Source: a virus. From it: DNA of 37,913 nucleotides. Positions within the stretch are counted from its first letter, which is position 1, and the number at the start of each line of letters is the position of its first letter. Location: positions 1 to 37,913 of IMG/VR virus record IMGVR_UViG_3300043436_003534; one strand, given 5' to 3'. The position numbers and the translations under genes were made by a program. The notes below the pieces were generated by a model. That model was not told the origin of the DNA and made no database searches. It saw only the letters and a program-made list of their open reading frames with translations. Shown here piece by piece: positions 1-8,547 of the stretch.

Positions 1-618
1 TCTTGCTGTTCCAGACTTCTGGAGCGAAAACAGACAGTCATTTGAAGCAGAACTGACCAACGTCAATCTTGATATTGAAAACGCAGAACCACCAATAGCC
101 AGCCCCGTGGAGTTCAGGGTCATTCGGGTGCCGCCTGCGCCGTCGTACCAAGTGAAGATACCCAGCGGCTGGATCCGATACTGTTCAATGTCGTTGCAAC
201 CAAAGCGCAGGTTGTGATTGCTGACAGCGAAAATCCCTCGACCGTTATTATCGACAAAATCATACGAACTGACGCTCGCATCGCTCGACTTCATGCGGAT
301 CATTCCGCCCGTATTCACTCCGGTTCCGACGATTTCCAGAGTCTTGTATCCTGCCGTATTGGTCGGAGTCGCGGTGTTGATGCCGACATTGCCTCCGGTA
401 ACCTTCAGAATGCTGGAAGCTACCGTCAGATCGCCGGTGATGGTGGCGGAGGCGAGGGTGGCGGTGCCGCCGGCCCCGAGGATCTGGTTGCTGGTGATTT
501 TCTTCGTGGTGCCCGATGCAGCCATCGTCGTGTCACTGACATCGACAATGGGAAGGACATCCACCGCGGGATCGACGGTCGAGATCGCCGTCAGTGCTGT
601 GATCTTTGTATCTGCCAT
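1..618 (-). CDS. tail fibre-like protein, N-terminal part (runs off left edge)
   Basis: Open from an ATG at 618 to base 1 (206 codons, no stop). The product begins MADTKITALTAI and then has short Gly/Thr/Ala beta-rich repeats (ITGDLTVASS, VGINTATPT), the style of fibres or appendages that end in receptor-binding domains. I infer a virion-surface role from composition and from its place among late genes. The gene just upstream ends at 625, six bases before this start. A matching C-terminal piece enters at the right window edge. Frame bookkeeping shows 3n+2 bases would have to be missing at the join for the two to form one gene. Confidence 0.7.
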   Translation of the reverse strand, partial: MADTKITALTAISTVDPAVDVLPIVDVSDTTMAASGTTKKITSNQILGAGGTATLASATITGDLTVASSILKVTGGNVGINTATPTNTAGYKTLEIVGTGVNTGGMIRMKSSDASVSSYDFVDNNGRGIFAVSNHNLRFGCNDIEQYRIQPLGIFTWYDGAGGTRMTLNSTGLAIGGSAFSISRLTLVSSASNDCLFSLQKSGTAR

Positions 619-624
619 AAACTG

Positions 625-855
625 TTAGTTAGCTTGAATGATGAGTTTGCCACTGTCCTCTTGCAGCAGGAACGACGCGTCCTCCAACAAGACGGAATCG
701 AAAGTCCCAAACGTGATGACGATCTTGTCACCATCCTCCAGCAGAACGAAGAAGTCGTCCTCCTGGAGCAGGTCCCGGCGCAGGATAGGCAGATCGCCAG
801 GGGTAACATTACCCCCGCCGTTCGATACCAGTCGTGTGCCGAGAGCGAGTGTCAC
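625..855 (-). CDS. small late-region protein of unknown function
   Basis: 76 residues from a GTG start whose GTGA overlaps the stop of the upstream gene (852-1118). No SD is visible, so translational coupling is likely. The product is acidic, with repeated Leu-rich beta-like stretches (ILRRDLLQEDDFF, SVLLEDASFLLQED) that look like a duplicated LLxED motif. I do not recognise the family. Its position between capsid genes and a fibre suggests a minor virion or tail-assembly role, which is inference only. Confidence 0.7.
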   Translation of the reverse strand: MTLALGTRLVSNGGGNVTPGDLPILRRDLLQEDDFFVLLEDGDKIVITFGTFDSVLLEDASFLLQEDSGKLIIQAN

Positions 856-1118
856 GATTGAATCACGCCATTGAATGCGATCACCTGACCGCTGGAAATC
901 TGGAAGCTCGTGATCGGCCCAGGAAGCGTAATGCCAGCAGGGATGGTCGCCGTGGACCAGGATCCGCTGATGTTGCCACCGGTGATCGAGCTAAAGGTGG
1001 TAGGGGCGATGGTGGTGATGGCCACAAACGGGCCAGTGGTCAGCGTGGTGGCTGTCACCAGTTGAAAGCCGCCCTGTCCCATCGAATACTCGATGGCCTG
1101 ATTTGCTACGTCGCTCAT
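852..1118 (-). CDS. small beta-rich late protein of unknown function
   Basis: 88 residues starting at ATG 1118 (MSDVANQAIEYS). The frame stays open further upstream, but this start is chosen because ATGA overlaps the stop of the 1115-1369 gene. The sequence is rich in Thr, Ile and Gly (TTGPFVAITTIAPTT, GGNISGSWST), like a phage decoration or fibre-associated protein. It has no charged catalytic motif. Unknown function; a structural role is inferred from context. Confidence 0.7.
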   Translation of the reverse strand: MSDVANQAIEYSMGQGGFQLVTATTLTTGPFVAITTIAPTTFSSITGGNISGSWSTATIPAGITLPGPITSFQISSGQVIAFNGVIQS

Positions 1119-1369
1119 ATATCCCAGATCTTCCGGATTTGATTCTTGGTGAAAGTGCTCTCGAAGCGGGATCCTTGGCGCTCTTCCATGCGGCTGAATC
1201 CCTTCTTCACGTTGTCCTTGAGTTCGGTCTCGCGAGCAAAGCCGGTGACCCCGAAGCGGGCCACCGGTTGTCGCATCCACCGCTTCCCATCAAGGACAAC
1301 AGAGTCGGTACCCATCGGAGCGATATGCTCGATGGACTTGCCATTGTTCTCGAAGGTGTAGATCGGCAT
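1115..1369 (-). CDS. small late-region protein of unknown function
   Basis: 84 residues from ATG 1369 (MPIYTFENNGKSIEH), preceded by GGAG at a good SD distance and one base after the stop of the upstream gene. The N-terminus YTFENNGKSIEHIAP resembles small one-domain phage proteins in which a short beta N-terminus is followed by a basic tail (KDNVKKGFSRMEERQ). Not recognised with confidence. It sits in a four-gene block between the capsid gene and the fibre. Confidence 0.7.
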   Translation of the reverse strand: MPIYTFENNGKSIEHIAPMGTDSVVLDGKRWMRQPVARFGVTGFARETELKDNVKKGFSRMEERQGSRFESTFTKNQIRKIWDI

Positions 1370-1370
1370 C

Positions 1371-1643
1371 TTAGGACTCCATTTCGCTGTCGTACTCCTC
1401 AACCATCTCCCGCATACCCTTCTCGTCCATCGGCTCCTTGGAGGCCATGGCCTTCTCGCTCTTGTTCTCGTACTCAGCGGGCATGCCGTTGACGCTGCGG
1501 ATCTCGATGTAGGCCTCGCCGTTCTCGAGCTTCTTGAGGACACCGCGAACATCGTCCAAAACCACTTCATCACCGACCTCGGGCATGGCCTGTTGGCCAT
1601 CCTCCATGTCAGTGGAAAGGGCTTCGAGCGGAATAGAAATCAT
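1371..1643 (-). CDS. small acidic late protein
   Basis: 90 residues starting MISIPLEALST at ATG 1643. The frame is open further upstream into the terminator hairpin, but that part is basic and of unlike composition, so the internal ATG is preferred. The middle has a beta-strand pattern (VGDEVVLDDVRGVLKKLENGE) and the end is very acidic and Met/Glu-rich (SEKAMASKEPMDEKGM). No SD is seen. First gene after the hairpin that follows the capsid gene. Possibly a minor head protein; function unknown. Confidence 0.7.
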   Translation of the reverse strand: MISIPLEALSTDMEDGQQAMPEVGDEVVLDDVRGVLKKLENGEAYIEIRSVNGMPAEYENKSEKAMASKEPMDEKGMREMVEEYDSEMES

Positions 1644-1689
1644 GGGTGCATTGTTGTCAGCCTCATCGCATCCGCAAGCGGAATGAGAA

Positions 1690-1722
1690 GAGGGGGCACC
1701 ACCTTTACGATGATGCCCCCTC
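1690..1722 (-). terminator. intrinsic-terminator-like hairpin after the capsid gene
   Basis: Perfect 9-bp arms GAGGGGGCA/TGCCCCCTC. As RNA on the minus strand they extend to 14 pairs with two G-U wobbles around a 5-nt loop (1704-1708), followed by TTCTCATT. It lies between the capsid stop (1771) and the next start (1643). A weak U tail suggests partial termination, which would make capsid mRNA more abundant than the downstream genes. Confidence 0.7.
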
Positions 1723-1770
1723 GGGCTAACGGCAATCACCATGATGGTGGCCGTCTTCCTGGGTCGCATA

Positions 1771-2922
1771 TTACAGCGTGGTCGAGGTCTTGGTCCGATG
1801 GACGAGGTACCACACCGGGTTACCGGTGGAACCGGTGTTACCAGCGGCCAGACGCAGAGCGGCGAAGTACAGCTTCACACCAACGGTGACGAGCTGGTTC
1901 AACGGATCCGACTTGTCGGGGGTGTCGGTGATCACGATGCGCGGGGACAACGGATCATCACCGGTCAGAGCAGGGATACCGAACGACTCGTTACCGAAGA
2001 AGAACGAGGCGATGATGTCCTTGCTGACGGCCAGACCGCCACCGGCGGAGGTCGCCTGATAAACGAACTCATCGGCAGCGGTACCGGAGCCGGTGCTGAC
2101 GAACGAGTTGGTCTGGGTGACCACGCGGCAACCGTAGATGGAGCCGACCTCGCCCTTGTAGAACGGCTGGCCCTTGTTGCCGTAGTTGGAGGCGTTCAAC
2201 CAGTCAGCATCGCGCATCAGGTCGCGGGTCACACGGGGGTCGGTGGCCAAGACGTAACCGCCGTTGATCAGCGGGGCGCGGTTGCGCTTCAGGCGGGTCA
2301 TGGAATCGAGGACAGCCGAAGCGGTCATCGTGGTGTTGGCCGCGGTGGTGTCGCTGTTCAGCGCAGAGAAGCTCTGCGTGGTCAGGGTGGCGGGGTTACC
2401 GTACACCTTCACGCCTCCGGAGCTGGCCACAGTGTTCACGGCGTCCGAGTTGTCGAACGTACCACCACCCTCGGCGGCGGAACCGATGGAGGAACCGCTG
2501 GCGGTGAGGTTGGAGCCGATCAGGGTGTTGCGGATCACCGAGTCAACCCAGAGGGCCATGTCCAGACCGGAGGTCTTGGTGGCCTGCTGGAGCGAGTTGA
2601 ACAGGTCGGTGGCGCGGAGGATGTCGGTCAATCCGATGACCTGGCCGTACTGTGCCAGCGACTTGCTCAGGCTGTTGAGGGCCAGAGCGCGGTAGTTGGC
2701 GGAGCTGATGGCCGCACCTTCGGAGCTGATGGTCTGAACACTTCCGATGCTCGGAGGTCCGAAACGGAACATCGAGATGGCCTTGTTACCATTGTTCTTT
2801 GGGATCGGAGCCTTCATGGAGAACTGATCGAGGATCGTCTCCTGTTGAACGATGGAGAGCAGCTCCTTGCTGAAGTAGTTCTGGAACTGGCTCGTGAGCG
2901 TGGTTGAAGTAGTAACTGGCAT
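1771..2922 (-). CDS. major capsid protein, N4-gp56 family
   Basis: 383 residues beginning MPVTTSTTLTSQFQNYF. The order of motifs matches the N4-gp56-type major capsid family: an N-terminal helix region with YFSKELLSIV, then QYGQVIGLTDIL, and later GGYVLATDPRVTRDLMRD and GEVGSIYGCRVVTQTN. It would assemble the icosahedral shell. The scaffold-like gene is directly upstream (stop at 2944) and a strong hairpin follows, which is the usual layout. The start is supported by the family-like N-terminus. The leader is A/C-rich (CCACAACTCAAAT) without an SD. The family is recognised by reading, not by a search. Confidence 0.92.
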   Translation of the reverse strand: MPVTTSTTLTSQFQNYFSKELLSIVQQETILDQFSMKAPIPKNNGNKAISMFRFGPPSIGSVQTISSEGAAISSANYRALALNSLSKSLAQYGQVIGLTDILRATDLFNSLQQATKTSGLDMALWVDSVIRNTLIGSNLTASGSSIGSAAEGGGTFDNSDAVNTVASSGGVKVYGNPATLTTQSFSALNSDTTAANTTMTASAVLDSMTRLKRNRAPLINGGYVLATDPRVTRDLMRDADWLNASNYGNKGQPFYKGEVGSIYGCRVVTQTNSFVSTGSGTAADEFVYQATSAGGGLAVSKDIIASFFFGNESFGIPALTGDDPLSPRIVITDTPDKSDPLNQLVTVGVKLYFAALRLAAGNTGSTGNPVWYLVHRTKTSTTL

Positions 2923-2943
2923 ATTTGAGTTGTGGTTGTTCTA

Positions 2944-3894
2944 TCAGTTTTCGTCCCGGTCGAACGCCCTCGACGCTTTCAACAGCGCCTCCCTCTGCTC
3001 CTTGAGAGACAGCTTCGAGAAATCTTTCTCCTCAGCCTTAAGTTGTCCTGCCGGTACGCTTTTACCAATAGCGGTCTTCTGCTGGAGCTTATTGAGTTGT
3101 TCCTTCAGAGCCTTGTTCTCGGCCTCGATCGACTGAGCTTTTCCCGCAGTGTCCTGGAGCTTCATCAATTCCACCGCATGGACAAGTCCATCGGGCATTG
3201 ATGTCAGCATCGGCACCTTCTGGAGCAGTTCGACAGTACGTTTGTACTCGGGGCTGCTCTGATCCTTCAACCAAGTCTCCTTCTCGGACAACCGGGAAAA
3301 CGAATCAGACCATGCCTTCGCGAACTTCTCCTGCTGTACCTTCTGCTGTCGCTCTGTAGCAGCTTTTCGGACTCCGTCAGCCTTGGATCGCGCTGCCTTG
3401 GCCAACTGAGAATCGCCATCAGCATCGAACTCCTTGGCCGCAGCCTCGTAGTCCTCCGCCGTGTAGCCCTTCTCATCTCGGAAGGAACTGGTCTCAGCAG
3501 CTTTGGATTGCTCCCGCTGCTTGCCCCACTCCTCCCTTTCCCGCCTCACCGCTTCGCGCTCAGCCTTGAGGGCCTCCTTCTCAGCGTTGATTTGCTCCCA
3601 GGTCTTCGCCTTTCGGTTCTGTTCCTGAGCGAACTTACTGCTCTTATCTTTCTCCGTCTTCTGCTCGGTCTTCTTCTCAGCCTTTGCTTCTGGCTCCGAT
3701 TTCGTGCCTACTTCCTGCTCGCCACCATCGACCTCTTTACCGGCACTCCCCGCATCGGAGGAATCTTGCTCAGCAGGAGCCGTCTCATTGTTATTGGGAG
3801 ACTGCTCCTTGGGCTGGCTGTCGATATCGACACCGGCATCGTAGTCATTGGCCAAAGCGAGCATCGCATCGGCACTCAGTGTATCATCTGGCAT
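2944..3894 (-). CDS. putative head scaffolding protein
   Basis: 316 residues. The N-terminus is acidic and Pro/Gln/Asn-rich (to about residue 75), followed by a long, highly charged Lys/Glu/Gln/Arg helix predicted to be coiled coil (EKKTEQKTEKDKSS, NAEKEALKAEREAVRRERE, and a later EAENKALKEQLNKLQQK). The C-terminus is helical and basic. Low-complexity charged helices placed between the portal block and the capsid gene are typical of scaffolds that guide procapsid assembly and then leave. Assignment rests on composition and position, because scaffolds share little sequence. Confidence 0.75.
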   Translation of the reverse strand: MPDDTLSADAMLALANDYDAGVDIDSQPKEQSPNNNETAPAEQDSSDAGSAGKEVDGGEQEVGTKSEPEAKAEKKTEQKTEKDKSSKFAQEQNRKAKTWEQINAEKEALKAEREAVRREREEWGKQREQSKAAETSSFRDEKGYTAEDYEAAAKEFDADGDSQLAKAARSKADGVRKAATERQQKVQQEKFAKAWSDSFSRLSEKETWLKDQSSPEYKRTVELLQKVPMLTSMPDGLVHAVELMKLQDTAGKAQSIEAENKALKEQLNKLQQKTAIGKSVPAGQLKAEEKDFSKLSLKEQREALLKASRAFDRDEN

Positions 3895-3949
3895 ATTGTG
3901 CTTTTACTCGTTTGCTGGTCCGCACAGACCGGCAACCGCAACTTTGATC

Positions 3950-4273
3950 CTATGTGTTCGTGGCAGAATCCGGATCATCCTCCTGCCCCGTAATTGATTC
4001 TTGGTCGGCCATCATCTCGATGACCTTCACAAGACTGGCCTGACCCATTGCAAAACCTGATGAGTATTGCAAATGGTTTCGGTCAGTTATGGCTGAAGCG
4101 TTCTGCATGAGAACGGTATTCAGCAAAGCGTCCTTGAAGCGTTTCCCGCTATCGCTCTTGAAGAAGTTGCTCAGTGCATTGGCGTCTTCCTTGCGCCATG
4201 GTAGCGGGTTTACCCAGCACTGATGTCGGCCAAAGGTCCAAGCAGCGCGGACTCGTGCGATGATGGAGATCAT
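3950..4273 (-). CDS. small late-region protein of unknown function
   Basis: 107 residues from ATG 4273. It has a helical basic first half (KSDSGKRFKDALLN), then a QYSSGFAMGQASLVK segment and a very acidic tail (GQEDDPDSATNT). The start lies three bases before the stop of the 52-residue gene, so translation may be coupled. It sits between the basic 52-residue gene and the scaffold gene. Function unknown; a minor head-assembly role is possible. Confidence 0.65.
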   Translation of the reverse strand: MISIIARVRAAWTFGRHQCWVNPLPWRKEDANALSNFFKSDSGKRFKDALLNTVLMQNASAITDRNHLQYSSGFAMGQASLVKVIEMMADQESITGQEDDPDSATNT

Positions 4274-4275
4274 GG

Positions 4276-4434
4276 TTACTTTGCGGCCTTCTTCCGACCT
4301 GCGGCCTGACGGCGCATGAACTCCGCGGCACCGAGCTTCTTGCGACCGATGTAGGCGGCAAGAGCGCGGGGATCATCGGCACCCTCTTTCTTGAGTTCGG
4401 TGGCGAGCTTACTGAACTTGGATTTCTTTTTCAT
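4276..4434 (-). CDS. very basic 52-residue protein
   Basis: ATG 4434 to TAA 4276. The product begins MKKKSKFSKLATELKKEG, has PRALAAYIGRKKLG in the middle and ends RQAAGRKKAAK. It is strongly Lys/Arg/Ala-rich, so nucleic-acid binding or internal packing is likely. AAYIGRKKLG resembles short basic phage head-region proteins, but I cannot name a family. It is packed against its neighbours (TAA-ACCATG downstream, ATG close to the 4436 stop upstream), which supports a real gene. Confidence 0.7.
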   Translation of the reverse strand: MKKKSKFSKLATELKKEGADDPRALAAYIGRKKLGAAEFMRRQAAGRKKAAK

Positions 4435-4435
4435 G

Positions 4436-4693
4436 TTAGGAAATGGGTCGCCACGCTTTGCACGACCAATGCCGCGGCGTGGTCTTGTCCGTGGCCGTAT
4501 CGCAGTTCATGCGTTCTCGGAAGTTCTTTAGGTTCTTTGGGTTGTCCCGCTTGATCTCCATTTTTGGATCGCCGAAGCGGACCTTGATCACGGTACCCTT
4601 GGGATTGCGAACGTACACCGCACTCTTTTTCCGTTCACCAGATGTGTAGAAGGGCTTGTTGAGCGTAACCTTCTTGCCTTGGTATTCAGCCAT
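4436..4693 (-). CDS. conserved small phage protein with C-terminal Arg/Cys/Trp motif
   Basis: 85 residues from ATG 4693 (MAEYQGKKVTLNKPF), with GAGAGG seven bases upstream. The body is beta-rich and basic (VYVRNPKGTVIKVRFGDP), and the end carries FRERMNCDTATDKTTPRHW followed by SCKAW. This RxxxxCD...K..PRxWSCK.W signature recurs in small head-region proteins of many tailed phages. The biochemical role is unknown. Two Cys and two Trp in the tail could form a structural site. The neighbours are the Cys-rich 4695 gene and head genes. Confidence 0.8.
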   Translation of the reverse strand: MAEYQGKKVTLNKPFYTSGERKKSAVYVRNPKGTVIKVRFGDPKMEIKRDNPKNLKNFRERMNCDTATDKTTPRHWSCKAWRPIS

Positions 4694-4694
4694 A

Positions 4695-5021
4695 TCAGCC
4701 CTCTCCAAAGATTGGTGATTCCTGAATCTCCTTAAGATCGGACACCGGCTTCTTCCGCTGGAATCGCACCTTCGGCGGAACACCCTCTTCGAGCGCCTGC
4801 AATCCTCCCGGCTCTATCTCCCGCGGTGTGGCCGGTGCGACGCTGCATTGGACGACGGTTCCCTCGGTGAGTGGTATCATAATCTTCTTATTCTCGAACT
4901 CTCCGCACCAGTCATTGGCATTGAGAGTTGGCCAACAACTAGGTCTCCCCGCGGGCGGGAACCTGCGGCAGGTCCCGTCCACACAATAGAACCGACAATC
5001 CTTACATGTCACGGTGATCAT
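4695..5021 (-). CDS. Cys-rich small protein, possible metal-binding knuckle
   Basis: 108 residues from ATG 5021 (a GTG one codon earlier is also possible). The N-terminus has CKDCRFYCVDGTCRRFPP and then DWCGEF, giving a Cys pattern C-x2-C-x3-C-x4-C plus later Cys residues, compatible with a zinc or Fe-S site. The second half is plain and acidic (PATPREIEPGGLQ). The start overlaps the portal stop (TGATG), so the gene is coupled to portal. Similar CxDCRFxxxxxxxCRRxPP domains occur in other phage and bacterial proteins of unknown role. Confidence 0.75.
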   Translation of the reverse strand: MITVTCKDCRFYCVDGTCRRFPPAGRPSCWPTLNANDWCGEFENKKIMIPLTEGTVVQCSVAPATPREIEPGGLQALEEGVPPKVRFQRKKPVSDLKEIQESPIFGEG

Positions 5022-6922
5022 CACATCATCTGGGCTTGTTCAGCGGGAGCCGCTACCTCCGCGGGAACCGGAGCGGGGGGTTGCGAGGAAGCGAGCAATC
5101 CCGTGCTCTCGAAGAACTTCTGGATATCCTTCCGCAGCTTCCTCGCCTCGTTCGTAGCCACCTGCTCGTAGCCCTGGAGCAGGCTATCGATCCGCATCAT
5201 GAACGCGTTCTGGCTCACCGGACTCAGTTGCTGCCCCTGCTGAATCGCACCATTCAGGTACTGCATCAGCACCCCGATCCGACCCGCATAATTCTGACCC
5301 GGCTTGGCCGGCACCGGAATACCAACCAAGAGCGTTGGTATGGTCTTGGTCTCGTCCTCCAGCTCGTCCGCCGCCTTCTGGCCCGGATCCCGGAGCAGCC
5401 GCTTCACAAGGCTCGGGTCATCCAACTCCATGATGCTCTTATCCAGCTCCACCTGATCCACCCAGGGCGAGTTCATGAACAACTGCTTCCGGTTAATGGC
5501 CTGCTGAACCATCATCTGCCGGCTCACCATGTCCATGCCACCCTTCGGCTCCAGCTCGTACTGATCGTGCAACGCAATCGGGTCCGCCTCCAACGAGTCC
5601 TCCGCAAACCGGTACCGCAGGCTCTTGGAATCATACTGCACATACAAGCCCCACGCCTGCCGGTACAATTTGCCCAGTGCCATGCGGAACAGCCGAGCCC
5701 GGAGATCCCCGCTCTGCATGGCCTGAGCGTTGATGCTCTGGATCTCGGTCGCGGTCCTCCGATCACTTCCACCGCTCATCACACTGCCCATCGCGTAATC
5801 CGGGCTACCGATCCGGTTCTCAGCCACGGCCCGCGTCTGGTTCAGCTCCTGATCAAAGCTCACCGGCGGCTGCGGCATCTGCACCGGAGCGACCCCGTAC
5901 GGGAGAATCTGCCCCGGCTGGAACCGCAGGTTGATGCTATTGGGCAACTCCCGCTCCGCCCGGAACAGCGGGCGATTGTACAGCGTCATCGCATCATGCT
6001 TGTGGTTCCACATCGAGGTCATAGACAGCTCGAACGGAGCCAGGATCTCGCACACTCCACGTGGGCTGAACCAGCCCTTGTCCTTGATCTCGTAGGGGAA
6101 ATCGATGAATGGCAGTTGGCCATGGTCATACGGGAGCTCCATGGGATCCCGCAGATCCAGATCCACCGCCGCGGGGCTATACAGATACACCTCCCACACC
6201 CCGTCATCCCGCTTCCGGTACACCTCCCAGACAATCACACCATCGGTGTTGTTGGTGTACGTGATACCCTCGCGCAACTGCTTCGCATCGTCCTCGGTCG
6301 CCGCGCCCGGGATATTGTCATCCTGCTGCGGGTTCCCCCGGATCTTCTCAATCGTCTTGGAGTCCGACTTCCACCCAAACTGGCCAGCCATCCGCTTGTA
6401 CGCTGGCACACTCATCGGCATCACATGCACCGCCCAGTCCGCATCCTGCAAATCCGTGGTATACGCCGGCACCACAAAATACATCGGGTCCACCGCCTCA
6501 AACCCCACCCGCTTATCACCCGGATTCCAGAAGCACTTCATCACCCCGCGCCCGCTCATCAGCGTGTAATCCACCCAGGAGAGGACCTCGTCAGTAAAGT
6601 TGGTCTTCTCCCGGATCTTATAATTGAACCAGTCCTCCGCCACCTTCGTGTACGCGTTCAACTGCTGCCTCATCGGCACAAAGCTGGCCACCACATCCAT
6701 CCCCAGCGCCTGCTGGAGGAATAGCGGCTTGAGCTTCTCGATCGCGGTATCGATCAGCGGCCAATGCAGATCCGCGGCCTTCGGCCAGGGCTTGTTCGTC
6801 CGGCGAAGACCATGATGGCGCAACTCATACCACCGAGTCTGCCGCAGCTCCCACGGGCTCCGCTGGCCCACGGCCTCAACAATCTGCCCCTGCAACGCAT
6901 TCCGCTGTTTATCGCTCATCAT
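5021..6922 (-). CDS. portal protein
   Basis: 633 residues starting MMSDKQRNALQG at ATG 6922, preceded by AGGAGGGGAGG, one of the strongest SD sequences in the window. Portal-family signs include KAADLHWPLIDTAIEKLK, DWFNYKIREKTNF, the DPMYFVVPAYTTDLQDADW block with PMSVPAYKRM, and a C-terminal Gln/Pro/Ala-rich tail (SQPPAPVPAEVAAPAEQA). It forms the dodecameric vertex for DNA entry and tail docking. It follows terL directly (terL stop 6940). Length and motif style fit portals of podoviruses. Confidence 0.9.
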   Translation of the reverse strand: MMSDKQRNALQGQIVEAVGQRSPWELRQTRWYELRHHGLRRTNKPWPKAADLHWPLIDTAIEKLKPLFLQQALGMDVVASFVPMRQQLNAYTKVAEDWFNYKIREKTNFTDEVLSWVDYTLMSGRGVMKCFWNPGDKRVGFEAVDPMYFVVPAYTTDLQDADWAVHVMPMSVPAYKRMAGQFGWKSDSKTIEKIRGNPQQDDNIPGAATEDDAKQLREGITYTNNTDGVIVWEVYRKRDDGVWEVYLYSPAAVDLDLRDPMELPYDHGQLPFIDFPYEIKDKGWFSPRGVCEILAPFELSMTSMWNHKHDAMTLYNRPLFRAERELPNSINLRFQPGQILPYGVAPVQMPQPPVSFDQELNQTRAVAENRIGSPDYAMGSVMSGGSDRRTATEIQSINAQAMQSGDLRARLFRMALGKLYRQAWGLYVQYDSKSLRYRFAEDSLEADPIALHDQYELEPKGGMDMVSRQMMVQQAINRKQLFMNSPWVDQVELDKSIMELDDPSLVKRLLRDPGQKAADELEDETKTIPTLLVGIPVPAKPGQNYAGRIGVLMQYLNGAIQQGQQLSPVSQNAFMMRIDSLLQGYEQVATNEARKLRKDIQKFFESTGLLASSQPPAPVPAEVAAPAEQAQMM

Positions 6923-6939
6923 AAATGTCCTCCCCTCCT

Positions 6940-8475
6940 TTATCCCCCTACCTCGCAACCAGCAAGCGCAACCCCCTCCGGCTCAATTGCTCCAAGCTCA
7001 TCCTCCATCCGCTCCAGCAGGCTCCGCCCATCCTCGCCCAGCGCCTTCATGTACTCGTCCATCCGCTTCCCGCCACCACCACAGAAGGCCAATACCATCG
7101 CATCCGCCCGATCCGGACTGTTCACCCCTCTGGCGCGTAGCTCATCCTTCCCCTCCAGCGTCAACTTCCCCTTCCCGTTCGTCCGCACCTTCCTGCTCAC
7201 GAACTGCTGCAACAGCACCTCGTCCGTCCCCACCGGCCCCAGGTTCACCTTCCCCTCCTCCACCATCCGCCCGAACTCAATCCACATCTCAGCCGCACGG
7301 TTCACGAACTGATCATCCCGGATGGCCCGCTCCCCGAAATTCACCCGCCTCACATCCCAGCCCTCCGCCCTGAGGGCGTCGCACATGACAACCCCCATGC
7401 CACCCACATCCGCGTAGATGTCCTCGGCCTTCAGCTTCCATTTGCGGAACTCGCTGATGAAACGACCCACACTGGCCATCGTGTCCTTGTCCCGCCAGCG
7501 GATCAGCCCCTTCACCGTGTTCCCATGGCGCACCACCATCACGCTCTCATCCCCGCCGGCGCTGAAATCGCAGCCCGCGGTCAATCGGTGCCCCTCCGTA
7601 TCCTCCTTGGGTGGGCCACTCACAACCTTCTGCCAGTCAGCAGTTTTGACCGCCGTGAGACTCCCGTCATCCTCCATGAACTCCGCGTAGATCATTGAGC
7701 GAACCAATGGATGACCCTCGCCCCAGCGGGCCATCTGCTCATCAATCCACTCCTTCCGGATATGCGGGCAGTCGTAAGCGGTAACGGTAAAGGTCTGCCA
7801 CTTGCCATCATTCCGTCGGAATACATCGTAGAAGTACCCGGAGCTGCCACCAGGACTACTCATCAGCAGAGTCCGCGTCGGCTGGCACCGCTCCATCGAC
7901 TGGAATATCCCGTCCGGTACCGCCTTCGCCTCGTCCACAATGTACATCAAGTCATTGCTCGGACCCTGCACGTGCCAGCCCTCCGCCTTCTCCGGGTTGC
8001 TGGCTGAGAACCCAATACACCGGCTGATCAGCTCCTGACCGTCCACTTTCTTCGGGTACACATACCGGATCTCGCCATCCTTGATCGAGAATCCATTCTC
8101 CTCCCCTCCCAACCCATTGATCATCTTCCGCAGGTGAGGCCACAACGCGTCGGCCACCTGTCGGTACACACCAGCGGTACAAACCACCAAGCTCCCCGGC
8201 CAGCGGAGCATGTGCCATACCACCGCGCTCGCCGCTACCATGCTCGTCTTGCCAGAGCCGTTCGCAGCTTTCAACGCCACCTTCGAGTGCTTCTCGTTCA
8301 ACGCCCCCAACACCGCCTCCTGCCACGCGTAGGTTTCACGTAGGCCAAGCATCATCTTGGGGAAGTTCTTCAGCTGCTGAGCCTCCTCCAAGAGCTTGCG
8401 CTGCTTCCACGCAGGGATGTGAGAACCCATGCCAAGTGAAGGGGATTTCTTGCGCTTAATTTGCTTGACGGGCAT
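6940..8475 (-). CDS. terL: terminase large subunit
   Basis: 511 residues from ATG 8475 (MPVKQIKRKKSPS); the upstream open part is encoded by repeat DNA and is not family-like. ATPase motifs: Walker A AANGSGKTS (residues 70-78), Walker B LMYIVDEAKAV, and a coupling-like SSPGGSSGYF. The C-terminal RNase H-like nuclease shows TAGCDFSAGGDE, IYADVGGMG and the DRADAMVLAF end motif. The product cuts and pumps DNA into procapsids through the portal encoded next door. The leader is A/C-rich (CACACCAAATTTT) without SD. Confidence 0.93.
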   Translation of the reverse strand: MPVKQIKRKKSPSLGMGSHIPAWKQRKLLEEAQQLKNFPKMMLGLRETYAWQEAVLGALNEKHSKVALKAANGSGKTSMVAASAVVWHMLRWPGSLVVCTAGVYRQVADALWPHLRKMINGLGGEENGFSIKDGEIRYVYPKKVDGQELISRCIGFSASNPEKAEGWHVQGPSNDLMYIVDEAKAVPDGIFQSMERCQPTRTLLMSSPGGSSGYFYDVFRRNDGKWQTFTVTAYDCPHIRKEWIDEQMARWGEGHPLVRSMIYAEFMEDDGSLTAVKTADWQKVVSGPPKEDTEGHRLTAGCDFSAGGDESVMVVRHGNTVKGLIRWRDKDTMASVGRFISEFRKWKLKAEDIYADVGGMGVVMCDALRAEGWDVRRVNFGERAIRDDQFVNRAAEMWIEFGRMVEEGKVNLGPVGTDEVLLQQFVSRKVRTNGKGKLTLEGKDELRARGVNSPDRADAMVLAFCGGGGKRMDEYMKALGEDGRSLLERMEDELGAIEPEGVALAGCEVGG

Positions 8476-8547
8476 AAAATTTGGTGTGGGACGGGGAGGG
8501 GGTATATAGGTAACACCCACCCCCCTCTTGGGGGTCCTGGTACCCCG

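Noticed and set aside
1741-2907. 388-codon rightward ORF antisense to the capsid gene
   Set aside because: Gly/Val/Arg-rich text without motifs, an exact shadow of the well-supported capsid gene caused by codon bias.
5036-6724. 562-codon rightward ORF antisense to portal
   Set aside because: Leu/His/Arg/Pro-rich shadow with no domain; portal on the other strand is clear.
8490-8545. TATATA and ACCCCC/GGGGGT hairpin as promoter or terminator of terL
   Set aside because: No -35 at a fitting distance and no U tract after the stem.
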